Made by a program: the position numbers and the translations under genes. From positions 398,404 to 462,403 of the forward strand of contig NZ_BAABHD010000029.1 of the NCBI RefSeq assembly GCF_039541915.1: a stretch of DNA of 64,000 bases, in the 5' to 3' direction. Below, one piece after another: positions 53,425-60,779 of this stretch. How positions within the stretch are numbered: the first letter of the stretch is position 1; the number at the start of each line of letters is the position of its first letter. The stretch comes from Nibrella saemangeumensis. Its GTDB lineage: Bacteria > Bacteroidota > Bacteroidia > Cytophagales > Spirosomataceae. The notes beneath the pieces are model-generated. The model searched no databases and was not told the DNA's origin. It saw nothing but the letters and a program-made list of their open reading frames with translations.

Positions 53425-55476
53425 ATGTATCTACTTTTTACCTCGTTCGCTCAGCGAACCCTCGAGATCTCCCCCAGCTTGTTCACCCGCCGAAGTTCGC
53501 AGCGGCATCGAACCAACTGGCTAACGTCGGGCTTACGTGCCATATGCATGCTGCTGTTGCTAGGCCTGCCTAGCCTGAGCGCGTGGGCCCAGTGCTCTGG
53601 TAATATATGGCTCAGCAGCCAGGCTCAGGTGAATGCTTTCCCTTCCACCTGTACCCAGTACGATGGAACAATACGTATTGAAGGGGACGACATCACTGAT
53701 TTGAGTCCGATGGCCAATCTGCAACGTATAAGTAATTATGGTAGTTTGATTATTCAAAATAACCCGCAACTTATCAGTCTTGCCGGATTGAACAGTTTGA
53801 TATCAATAGAAAGAGGAGACTTGCTAATTCAAAACAATCCTGAGCTGACGAGTCTGACCGGTCTGGAGAAGTTGACGGAGATTAGTAGAAGCTTGAACAT
53901 CTTAAATAATGTGAAGCTTACCAGTATAGCCGCGTTGGCGCGGTTGGATTTTTTAGGATATCATTTGCAGATTCAAAGCAATCCCGAACTAACAAGTCTG
54001 ACCGGTCTGGGGAACCTGCGAGAACTTAGAAACGGAGACTTATCTATCATTAACAATAGCAAACTTACCAGTCTGACCGGACTGAACGGGCTATATATGG
54101 TAGGCGGTGTTGTACGTATTTCCAACAATTCCGAGCTGACGAGTCTTGTTGGCCTAAATAACCTAACCGCAGTTGGAGAGGTGATGTATCCTGCAGGTAT
54201 GTATATTTCGGGCAACGCTAAACTTAGCAGTCTTGCCGGGCTGAGCAGATTAAGTTCAGTTGGAGAAGAGATGCAGATTGTAGGTAATCCCCAACTGACG
54301 AGTCTGACCGGTCTGGAAAAGCTAACCAAGATTGGATACAGAGGGAGTAATAATATAGACTTCCGAATCCTCAACAACGCCAAGCTGGCCAATATAGCCG
54401 CGTTGAGCAGGTTGGCCTCAGTAGGAAGAGATGTGCGGATTCAAAATAATCCTGAGCTGACGAGTCTGACCGGTCTGGAGATGCTCACCAGCATTGGTGG
54501 AAACTTGCTAATCAACAACAACGCTAAGCTCACTACCTGTGCTATTGCCAGCGTTTGCCAGTTTGTAGCGGCTTATCCTGACAGAACCCAAATCTCGGGG
54601 AATGCGCCGGGTTGCGCTACCCTGGCCGAGGTGCAAGCTAACTGTAATCCAAACAACTCGCCACCAACCCTGTTGACCCAGGCTGGAGGGGCCACCTACC
54701 CCGCCGGTCAGTCCGCCGTCACCGTACCCCAGTACTCCGGACCCGTCGTGCTGGAGGTGCAGGGTTGCCCAGCGGGTACTACCATCGCCTGGACGGGCCC
54801 CAATGGCAGCAGCGGCAGCTCCAGTACCATTCAGGTACCCACCACCCAGACCGGTACCTTTGTTTACTCGGCAAGCTGCCAGCTGGGCGCCAGCACCAGT
54901 CCGTCAGCCTCCGCTACAGTGGTGGTGCAGGCCGCTCCCCTGCAGATGATTGCTCCGGTCTATAGCTGCGCTACCCGGCAGTTGACCCTGCGCACCACAG
55001 GAGGAAACGGGGGGGTGATGGAATACCAAATTGCCAGTGTAACTACCGGCTGGGAGAGCGTCAGCAGCAATACCTTTATCGTGCAGGATAAACACATCGG
55101 CCAGGAGCTGAAGCTGCGGGTCCGCCAGCGTAATGCCAGCGGAGGCTACACGGAGGTTTCTATCAGCTTTACCCCCACCGCCTGCAGCAATGCTACTGCC
55201 CGCGTCGCCAGTGCCGAGCAAGGCCTGGAGGTGATGGTGCTGGGTAATCCGATGCAGGGTGAGCAGGTGAGAGCCCTGGTGCGGGGTGCCGGTGGGCAGC
55301 GCTTGTGGGTGGAAGTGGTCAACCTACAAGGCCGTGCTGTGGCCCAGCAGCAGGTGGAGCAAGCCCAGGCTGAGCAGGACTTGCAGCTGGAGGTGGGCCG
55401 CACCCCTGGAGTGTACCTCTTGCGGGTGAGCACCACTAAAGAGAGTCAAACCGTGCGGCTTCTGAAAGCCCAGTAA
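53425..55476 (+). CDS. Surface protein/adhesin 2 with leucine-rich-like repeats and T9SS-type tail
   Basis: A 683-residue secreted protein. A long positively charged N-terminus (MYLLFTSFAQRTLEIS) precedes the signal core (LLLLGLPSLSAWAQ). Residues about 85-375 are roughly eleven repeats of about 23 residues with the pattern NPELTSLTGLEKLTEI, similar to receptor L-domain/leucine-rich repeats. A Cys-containing segment and an Ig-like domain (about 410-500) follow, then the sorting tail ending RTPGVYLLRVSTTKES. It is probably bound to the cell surface by type IX secretion and may mediate adhesion or carbohydrate contact. Confidence 0.78.
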   Translation: MYLLFTSFAQRTLEISPSLFTRRSSQRHRTNWLTSGLRAICMLLLLGLPSLSAWAQCSGNIWLSSQAQVNAFPSTCTQYDGTIRIEGDDITDLSPMANLQRISNYGSLIIQNNPQLISLAGLNSLISIERGDLLIQNNPELTSLTGLEKLTEISRSLNILNNVKLTSIAALARLDFLGYHLQIQSNPELTSLTGLGNLRELRNGDLSIINNSKLTSLTGLNGLYMVGGVVRISNNSELTSLVGLNNLTAVGEVMYPAGMYISGNAKLSSLAGLSRLSSVGEEMQIVGNPQLTSLTGLEKLTKIGYRGSNNIDFRILNNAKLANIAALSRLASVGRDVRIQNNPELTSLTGLEMLTSIGGNLLINNNAKLTTCAIASVCQFVAAYPDRTQISGNAPGCATLAEVQANCNPNNSPPTLLTQAGGATYPAGQSAVTVPQYSGPVVLEVQGCPAGTTIAWTGPNGSSGSSSTIQVPTTQTGTFVYSASCQLGASTSPSASATVVVQAAPLQMIAPVYSCATRQLTLRTTGGNGGVMEYQIASVTTGWESVSSNTFIVQDKHIGQELKLRVRQRNASGGYTEVSISFTPTACSNATARVASAEQGLEVMVLGNPMQGEQVRALVRGAGGQRLWVEVVNLQGRAVAQQQVEQAQAEQDLQLEVGRTPGVYLLRVSTTKESQTVRLLKAQ

Positions 55477-55790
55477 GCCTTTCCTTGTGGAGTTAGCGCA
55501 ACCAGTCAGCAGGCTCAGCAGAAGCTGGACCTGCTGACTGGTTTTTAGTGTAGCACCCCGACTATCTGTGAAGTTGCCGAATGAAACATGGTCTGGAGAA
55601 GCGGAGATAAGTAGCTCCACAACCGTAATAACGCCCAGCCCCGAAGCATTCTCCCGGAAATTATCACTAATCAGCCCGGGGCTGAACAATACTGCACCTT
55701 TTCTGAACAATAGTGCACCTCATTCTGGGTGAATATCCATACGTTTATCCTGCTGTTGTATCGTCTCTTAAACCACTCAGCGTACTGACT
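55477..55790 (+). other. Intergenic region with terminator and duplicated AraC-type sites
   Basis: A 314-bp gap. A 14-bp stem terminator (55500-55513 with 55530-55543, then T run) ends adhesin 2. Downstream, TCTCCCGGAAATTA near 55654 repeats the last codons of the HTCS gene, and the paired 15-bp sites recur at 55684-55698 and 55705-55719, again 21 bp apart. The last 40 bp before the ATG at 55791 are almost identical to the leader of adhesin 2. This is a copied regulatory block. Confidence 0.75.
55684..55719 (+). promoter_or_regulatory. Paired AraC-type direct repeats before adhesin 3
   Basis: Identical to the pair before adhesin 2: GAACAATACTGCACC (55684-55698) and GAACAATAGTGCACC (55705-55719), 21 bp apart. 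They lie about 70 bp before the ATG, as in the first copy. Confidence 0.7.
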
Positions 55791-57707
55791 ATGTATCTAC
55801 TTTTTACTTCGTTCGCTCAGCGAACCCTCGAGATCTCCCCCAACTTGTTCATCCGCCGAAGTTCGCAGCGGCAATGTCCTGGCTGGCTAGTAACCTGCTC
55901 CCGTGCCGTATGGATCCTGCCAGTGCTTCTAGCCGGTGTGCTGAATGTGAGTGCCCAAAGCGGTGGTTGCTCTACCCCCAGCTTTACACCGGCAGTACCT
56001 TATAGCTCCGGCGGTAATAGCCTTAATTATACAATCACGGGGGACTTCAACGGCGATGGCAATCCCGATGTAGCAGTAACGAACGCTGGCTCCAACAATG
56101 TTGGTGTACTGCTGGGCAGTGGTAATAGCACCTTTTTGCCTGCCACCACCTACCCCTCCGGTGGAGGTGTGCCATTTGATATAACAACCGGCGACTTCAA
56201 CGGCGATGGTAAACTCGATCTGGCGGTGACAAATTTTAACTCCGACAATGTGGGTGTGCTGCTGGGCAATGGCGATGGCACCTTCGCGGCTGTCACCCTC
56301 TACCTCTCCGGTGGAAACGAGCCACTTGGTATAACAACCGGCGACTTCAACGGCGATGGAAAGCCTGATCTGGCGGTGACAAATCTATCCTCCGACAATG
56401 TGGGTGTGCTGCTGGGCAATGGCGATGGCACCTTCGCGGCTGCCACCACCTACCCCTCCGGTGGCGACGTGCCATTTGGCATCGCCACCGGCGACTTCAA
56501 CGGCGATGGTAAACTCGATCTGGCGGTGACGAATGGAGTCTCTAATGATGTTAGCATCCTGCCTGGCAATGGCGATGGCACCTTTGCATCTGCCGCCACT
56601 TACCCCACCGGTGGTGGGGCTCCCAGGGACGTAACAACCGGCGACTTCAACGGCGATGGTAAACTAGATCTGGTGGTGGCAAATCTATCCTCCGACAGAG
56701 TTGGCATCTTCCTGAACAATGGTGATGGCACCTTTGCATCTGTCGCCACCTACCCCACCGGTGGTGGTCAGCCATATGGTATATCAACCGGCGACTTCAA
56801 CGGCGATGGAAAGCCTGATCTGGCGGTGACAAATCTATCCTTCGACAATGTGGGGGTGCTGCTGGGCAATGGTGATGGTACCTTTTCAATTGCTACCACA
56901 TTTCCCTCCGGTGGCGACCAGCCACTTGGTATATCAACCGGCGACTTCAACGGCGATGGAAAGCCTGATCTGGTCGTGGCAAATTCCAACAACAATTTGG
57001 GTGTTTTACTAAATATGTGTGTGCTGGACAGCGACGGTGATAATGATGGGGTAAACGATGAAGTAGACAACTGTCCTCTAACCGCCAATGCCGATCAACT
57101 CGACACCGATAGTGATGGTCAGGGCAACGTGTGCGATACGGATGATGATAACGATGGCGTAGCCGATGCCCAGGACAACTGCTCCCTGCTGGCCAATGCC
57201 AACCAGGCCGACTTTGACCAAGATGGCCAAGGCGACATTTGTGATGAGGATGATGATAACGACGGTGTGGTGGACATCTATGACTGCGAGCCGCAGAACG
57301 GCAAAAAAGCCAAGTACCTGGTGTGTCACAACGGAAATATGTTGTGTGTGGATAAAGAAGGCATGCAGGACCACCTGGCGCATGGTGATCAGCTGGGTGC
57401 CTGTAGCCCCTCGCCTGCCAACGCCCGCCTGAGCGCCGAGCCAGCTCATCCTGAGCTGCAGGTGCAGGTGCTGGGCAATCCGGTGAGTAGTCAGCAGGTA
57501 GAAGTCCTGATTAGCGGAGCCGCCGGGCAAGCCCTGCGGGTAGCGCTGGTGAGCCCACAGGGTCGTACACTCGATCAACAGCAGGTAGAGCAGGCCCAGG
57601 CTCGGCAGCGGGTGGTACTGCAGGTAGGCAGCCTGCCGGGGGTGTACCTCTTGCAGGTCAGCACCCCGGATCAGCACAAAACCATCAGGGTTCTTAAAGG
57701 GCAATAA
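55791..57707 (+). CDS. Surface protein/adhesin 3 with seven VCBS/FG-GAP repeats, calcium-binding repeats and T9SS-type tail
   Basis: A 638-residue secreted protein. Its N-terminus (MYLLFTSFAQRTLEIS) is nearly identical to adhesin 2. Seven copies of a 50-residue repeat begin at 56041, 56191, 56341, 56491, 56641, 56791 and 56941, each with DFNGDG, which is the calcium loop of VCBS/FG-GAP repeats; seven blades suggest a propeller. Thrombospondin type 3-like Asp-rich repeats follow (LDSDGDNDGVND, DTDSDGQGNVCDTDDDNDG). The sorting tail (VGSLPGVYLLQVSTPDQH) is shared with adhesin 1. ATG 55791 is chosen from the copied leader; an earlier in-frame start at 55713 lies within the operator block. Confidence 0.82.
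   Translation: MYLLFTSFAQRTLEISPNLFIRRSSQRQCPGWLVTCSRAVWILPVLLAGVLNVSAQSGGCSTPSFTPAVPYSSGGNSLNYTITGDFNGDGNPDVAVTNAGSNNVGVLLGSGNSTFLPATTYPSGGGVPFDITTGDFNGDGKLDLAVTNFNSDNVGVLLGNGDGTFAAVTLYLSGGNEPLGITTGDFNGDGKPDLAVTNLSSDNVGVLLGNGDGTFAAATTYPSGGDVPFGIATGDFNGDGKLDLAVTNGVSNDVSILPGNGDGTFASAATYPTGGGAPRDVTTGDFNGDGKLDLVVANLSSDRVGIFLNNGDGTFASVATYPTGGGQPYGISTGDFNGDGKPDLAVTNLSFDNVGVLLGNGDGTFSIATTFPSGGDQPLGISTGDFNGDGKPDLVVANSNNNLGVLLNMCVLDSDGDNDGVNDEVDNCPLTANADQLDTDSDGQGNVCDTDDDNDGVADAQDNCSLLANANQADFDQDGQGDICDEDDDNDGVVDIYDCEPQNGKKAKYLVCHNGNMLCVDKEGMQDHLAHGDQLGACSPSPANARLSAEPAHPELQVQVLGNPVSSQQVEVLISGAAGQALRVALVSPQGRTLDQQQVEQAQARQRVVLQVGSLPGVYLLQVSTPDQHKTIRVLKGQ
56041..57090 (+). repeat. Exact 150-bp tandem repeats in adhesin 3
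   Basis: Seven units in an unbroken 150-bp (50-codon) register, starting at 56041. No insertions or deletions across 900 bp. Base identity between units is high in the strand-turn regions. Confidence 0.88.
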
Positions 57708-57755
57708 GCGGTTGTCCTGAATAAGGGATAATTCGTACCAGCATGGCCTGGGTAT

Positions 57756-57807
57756 CGTCAGCCTGCCAGCGCATTCGCCTTCGCTTAAATATGCTGGCAG
57801 GCTGACG
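57756..57807. terminator. Hairpin after adhesin 3
   Basis: A perfect 15-bp stem (57756-57770 with 57793-57807) around a 22-nt loop, between adhesin 3 and the converging Crp-like gene. It lacks a T run, so it may be a structured end rather than a classic terminator. Confidence 0.6.
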
Positions 57808-57893
57808 AAACTCAGGCTGTTAATTGTTAAACAAGGAAAGAAACGGAAGATCCGGAAAATCAATGGGCTACGCCGGAGTCTGGAAAGCTCTAC

Positions 57894-58487
57894 TCAGCGG
57901 TGTTGCGCCAGTTCATGCCGGAGCCGGCTGAACGACACGGGTGTAATGCCCAGATACGAAGCTATTAACGAATGGGGCACCAGGTTCTCCAGATTCGGAT
58001 ACGCTTGGCGAAGGTCCAACAGACGTTCTTTGGCACTCCAGGCGCGAAACGCCACTTCGTGGTGAATACTCTGGCGTAGTTCATCGGCCAGAACATCCTG
58101 CCCGAACCGCTTTACGTCGTCTAGTGAATAGCGGAGGGCATCCAGGGCTGCCACGGGCATATAAGCGACACAGGCAGGAGTAAGCGCCTGCAGGGTAAAC
58201 AGACTCCTTCCGGTAACGGTACGGGCAAAATGGGGCGTTACTACGGTTGGAGCCGTATAAAAGCCTGTGGTGACATATTCCCCATGTTCGCCCAAGAGAC
58301 TGCGGTGAACGAGTCCTTCCAGCAAAAAGTACTCATACGTATCGGGCTGGTGCTCCTGAGTCAGGAATTCATCTTTAGTCAGATGCCTGATCTGGCAGCT
58401 CTCCAGAAGCTTATGCATCGAAGAAGGCAAAACTGTATGATGGCCATTGATGATGGATGTAAACACATTTTGCTGAAGCTCATTCAT
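57894..58487 (-). CDS. Crp/Fnr-family transcriptional regulator
   Basis: A 197-residue regulator. Residues about 20-120 form a cyclic-nucleotide-binding-like beta-roll (QPDTYEYFLLEGLVHRSL). The C-terminal region has an HTH_Crp helix-turn-helix, SLIASYLGITPVSFSRLRHEL. The phosphate-binding cassette expected of cAMP receptors (GE..RxA) is not evident, so it probably senses something else. It converges on adhesin 3 and is divergent from nothing in view. No target is proposed. Confidence 0.82.
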   Translation of the reverse strand: MNELQQNVFTSIINGHHTVLPSSMHKLLESCQIRHLTKDEFLTQEHQPDTYEYFLLEGLVHRSLLGEHGEYVTTGFYTAPTVVTPHFARTVTGRSLFTLQALTPACVAYMPVAALDALRYSLDDVKRFGQDVLADELRQSIHHEVAFRAWSAKERLLDLRQAYPNLENLVPHSLIASYLGITPVSFSRLRHELAQHR

Positions 58488-58588
58488 AGACGAACGGGCA
58501 GCCTGATAGCATTACTATTGCTCTAAAAGGCTGTCTTCCCCTAAATATAGCGATTGGGAGCGTTACTATTCGGCATATCCATCCTAAG

Positions 58589-59623
58589 TTACCGGGCTAA
58601 CCGCCACACCTGAACCGTTTTGTCGGCGCTGGCGCTGGCAATCCACTCACCATCCGGGCTATACGCCACATCGTTGACTTCATTGCTATGCTCGGCAAAC
58701 GTTTGCAGGAGCTTACCTGTTGCGACATCCCAAAGCCGCATGGAAACGCCTTTGTTGACCTTTGAGTCGCCAAAAAAATTCTGGACGACTTCACCGATGG
58801 CCGGCTTGTCCCGGCTGCCACTCACGATTCGCCTGCCGTCCGGGCTGAAGGCAATGCCGTACACGCATTCAGAATCGCCCTGGAGCGTACGGAGCAGGTG
58901 ACCGTCGTTGACATTCCACAGCTTTACCGTTTTATCATCACTTCCGCTCGCCAGCGTTTGGCCATCCGGACTGAAGGCAACATCCACAATGGCCTCCGTA
59001 TGGCCTTCCAGGGTTCGGATCAATTTGCCGGTATGGGCATCCCAAAACTTCAGGGTATTATCAAAGCTGCCGCTGGCCAGCTTGGTGCCGTCCGGACTAA
59101 ACCGGATTGACCATACCGTTCGGTCATGGCCCTTTACCGTGCGGACATGGCTTCCCTGCGCTACATTCCAAAGCGTAATAACAGCATCTTCCCCACTGAC
59201 CGCCAGCGTTTTTCCATCCGGACTAAAGGCAAGGGTCCATACGGTTTTAGCATGACCCGGAAAACACCTGACCAGACTACCATCCGAAACCCTCCACAGC
59301 CTTACAATGGCATCATAGCTGCCGGTTGCGATGTATTGCCCATCCGGACTAAACTCCAGATGCGTCACACCCATGGAGTGTTTCAGTGTCTGAATGACCT
59401 CACCGGTGGTCTTTTTCCAGATTCTGACGGTACTGTCTACACTCCCGCTGGCTACCAGGGCTCCGTCGGGGCTAAAGCGCACAGCCCACACTTTGTTTGT
59501 ATGGCCAGTGAAAACGTTCGATAAAGTAGCCATGCCACCATCAACCACGTTGGCTTTGTACAGAAATTCGGAGTAGCCTGCCGTGAGCAGAATAGCTACA
59601 ACCGTTAGGGAGACAAACTTCAT
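58589..59623 (-). CDS. Exported WD40-repeat protein
   Basis: A 344-residue protein. The N-terminus (FVSLTVVAILLTAGYSEFLY) is a signal or anchor. About seven WD40 repeats follow, with GHTNKVWAVRFSPDG, GHAKTVWTLAFSPDG and GHTEAIVDVAFSPDG, which form one seven-bladed propeller for protein interaction. One blade carries an insertion (GEVVQNFFGDSKVNKG). ATG 59621-59623 is chosen; a TTG two codons upstream is not needed. A periplasmic or surface scaffold role is likely. Confidence 0.82.
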   Translation of the reverse strand: MKFVSLTVVAILLTAGYSEFLYKANVVDGGMATLSNVFTGHTNKVWAVRFSPDGALVASGSVDSTVRIWKKTTGEVIQTLKHSMGVTHLEFSPDGQYIATGSYDAIVRLWRVSDGSLVRCFPGHAKTVWTLAFSPDGKTLAVSGEDAVITLWNVAQGSHVRTVKGHDRTVWSIRFSPDGTKLASGSFDNTLKFWDAHTGKLIRTLEGHTEAIVDVAFSPDGQTLASGSDDKTVKLWNVNDGHLLRTLQGDSECVYGIAFSPDGRRIVSGSRDKPAIGEVVQNFFGDSKVNKGVSMRLWDVATGKLLQTFAEHSNEVNDVAYSPDGEWIASASADKTVQVWRLAR

Positions 59624-59769
59624 AATCAACAGGTCAATGGTTCAGACGATGTGTGTTTAGCAAAGATGCTTTTTTTCTAAGCTACTATGCAATACACACT
59701 AGCCATTAAAATGATGAACGGTAGAATAGCAGGATAAGCGACCTTCCCCGTACTGAAAAGGGTCTCTCC

Positions 59770-60642
59770 CTAGATCAATTTGTAATTCTTGTACTCCCCC
59801 GCCCGCCAGCCCGTTACGGCTTCGATCAGCGCCAGCAGGCGGTTCCTGATAGACAGCTTCTTCTGCCGAATGTCAAATTGAAAATTCCAGTCTGCCCGAT
59901 TAATGCGGTCCTGCATCACGAGGGGATGCTGCCCGGTAAACAGGGCAAGCGAGTCGATGCCGCTGTAGTCGAAATTCTGTAGCTCCTGCCGCACCTGCGC
60001 CATCTGCTGGTCGGTATGCCAGTAGCGCCCGAAGTTGCTCAGTTTACCGGCCTGTTTTTCCGGCGGCTTCACCCAGCCGTAATGGTGCATCCAGGCATCA
60101 ATAAGCTTGACGTTCAGTTTGCGATTGTCGCGGGTGCGGAAGCCCTGCGCGTCGCGGTAAGCCACCACATTACCGGTATTGCGCACGATCCGGACTTCGC
60201 GCCGGTACCACTTTCTCGAATCGGCCACGTAGCGGTAGGAGCCGTAGAAGTGCCGGTAGTTAAACAGGAGGCCTTCTACCGCCGGCTGATCCAGGTACTG
60301 CTCCATGGCCCGGCGCACCTCGGGCAGGTATGTCTCCGGCAGCACCTCGTCGCCCTGAATATAAAACGCCCAGTCGGCATCCGGCGCAATAGCGGCAAGG
60401 GCTTTATCGGTCTCCACAGCCAGTACGCGACCACCTTCCCGCAGCGTATTATCCCAAACGGTTTCTATAATCCTGATTTTCGGCGAATCGATGGATTGTA
60501 CCAGGGCAAGAGTCTCATCCTCGGAGCGACCGACGGCGATCACAAACTCATCGCAAACCGGCAGGATGGACTGAATGGCTTCGACAATAGGGTAATCGTA
60601 TTGAATGGCATTGCGGATAAAGCTGAAGCCGGCGACTTTCAT
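59770..60642 (-). CDS. Family 2 glycosyltransferase-like protein
   Basis: A 290-residue protein of GT-A fold. It starts MKVAGFSFIRNAIQYDYPI; the donor-binding region has CDEFVIAVGRSEDET and the metal-binding-type YIQGDEVLPE (about 96-105). Family members transfer a sugar to glycans, proteins or lipids. ATG 60640-60642 is preferred to the ATG five codons upstream (MFAPVMK). It diverges from the glycoside hydrolase gene on the other strand, so the region may concern surface glycans. Confidence 0.78.
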   Translation of the reverse strand: MKVAGFSFIRNAIQYDYPIVEAIQSILPVCDEFVIAVGRSEDETLALVQSIDSPKIRIIETVWDNTLREGGRVLAVETDKALAAIAPDADWAFYIQGDEVLPETYLPEVRRAMEQYLDQPAVEGLLFNYRHFYGSYRYVADSRKWYRREVRIVRNTGNVVAYRDAQGFRTRDNRKLNVKLIDAWMHHYGWVKPPEKQAGKLSNFGRYWHTDQQMAQVRQELQNFDYSGIDSLALFTGQHPLVMQDRINRADWNFQFDIRQKKLSIRNRLLALIEAVTGWRAGEYKNYKLI

Positions 60643-60779
60643 TACAGGAGCAAACAAGATACTAAGCCGACAAATTTACACCCTTTTGCCCGAAAAGAAG
60701 TCATGCCCAGCCAGGGTAAACTACCCGAAATTCTGTCTCTATAAGAAGACAAATCATACTACTCCGTAACTGCTGACCT

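Noticed and set aside
55560..55680. Possible AraC pseudogene before adhesin 3
   Set aside because: Only the final few codons (SPGNYH) match the HTCS tail; a stop codon 8 codons upstream and no further similarity show it is a short relic, not a gene remnant of useful length.
56041..57090. Regular 150-bp repeats resembling an array
   Set aside because: They are translated in one frame as VCBS/FG-GAP units with DFNGDG loops. There are no unique spacers or nearby cas genes, so this is not a CRISPR array.
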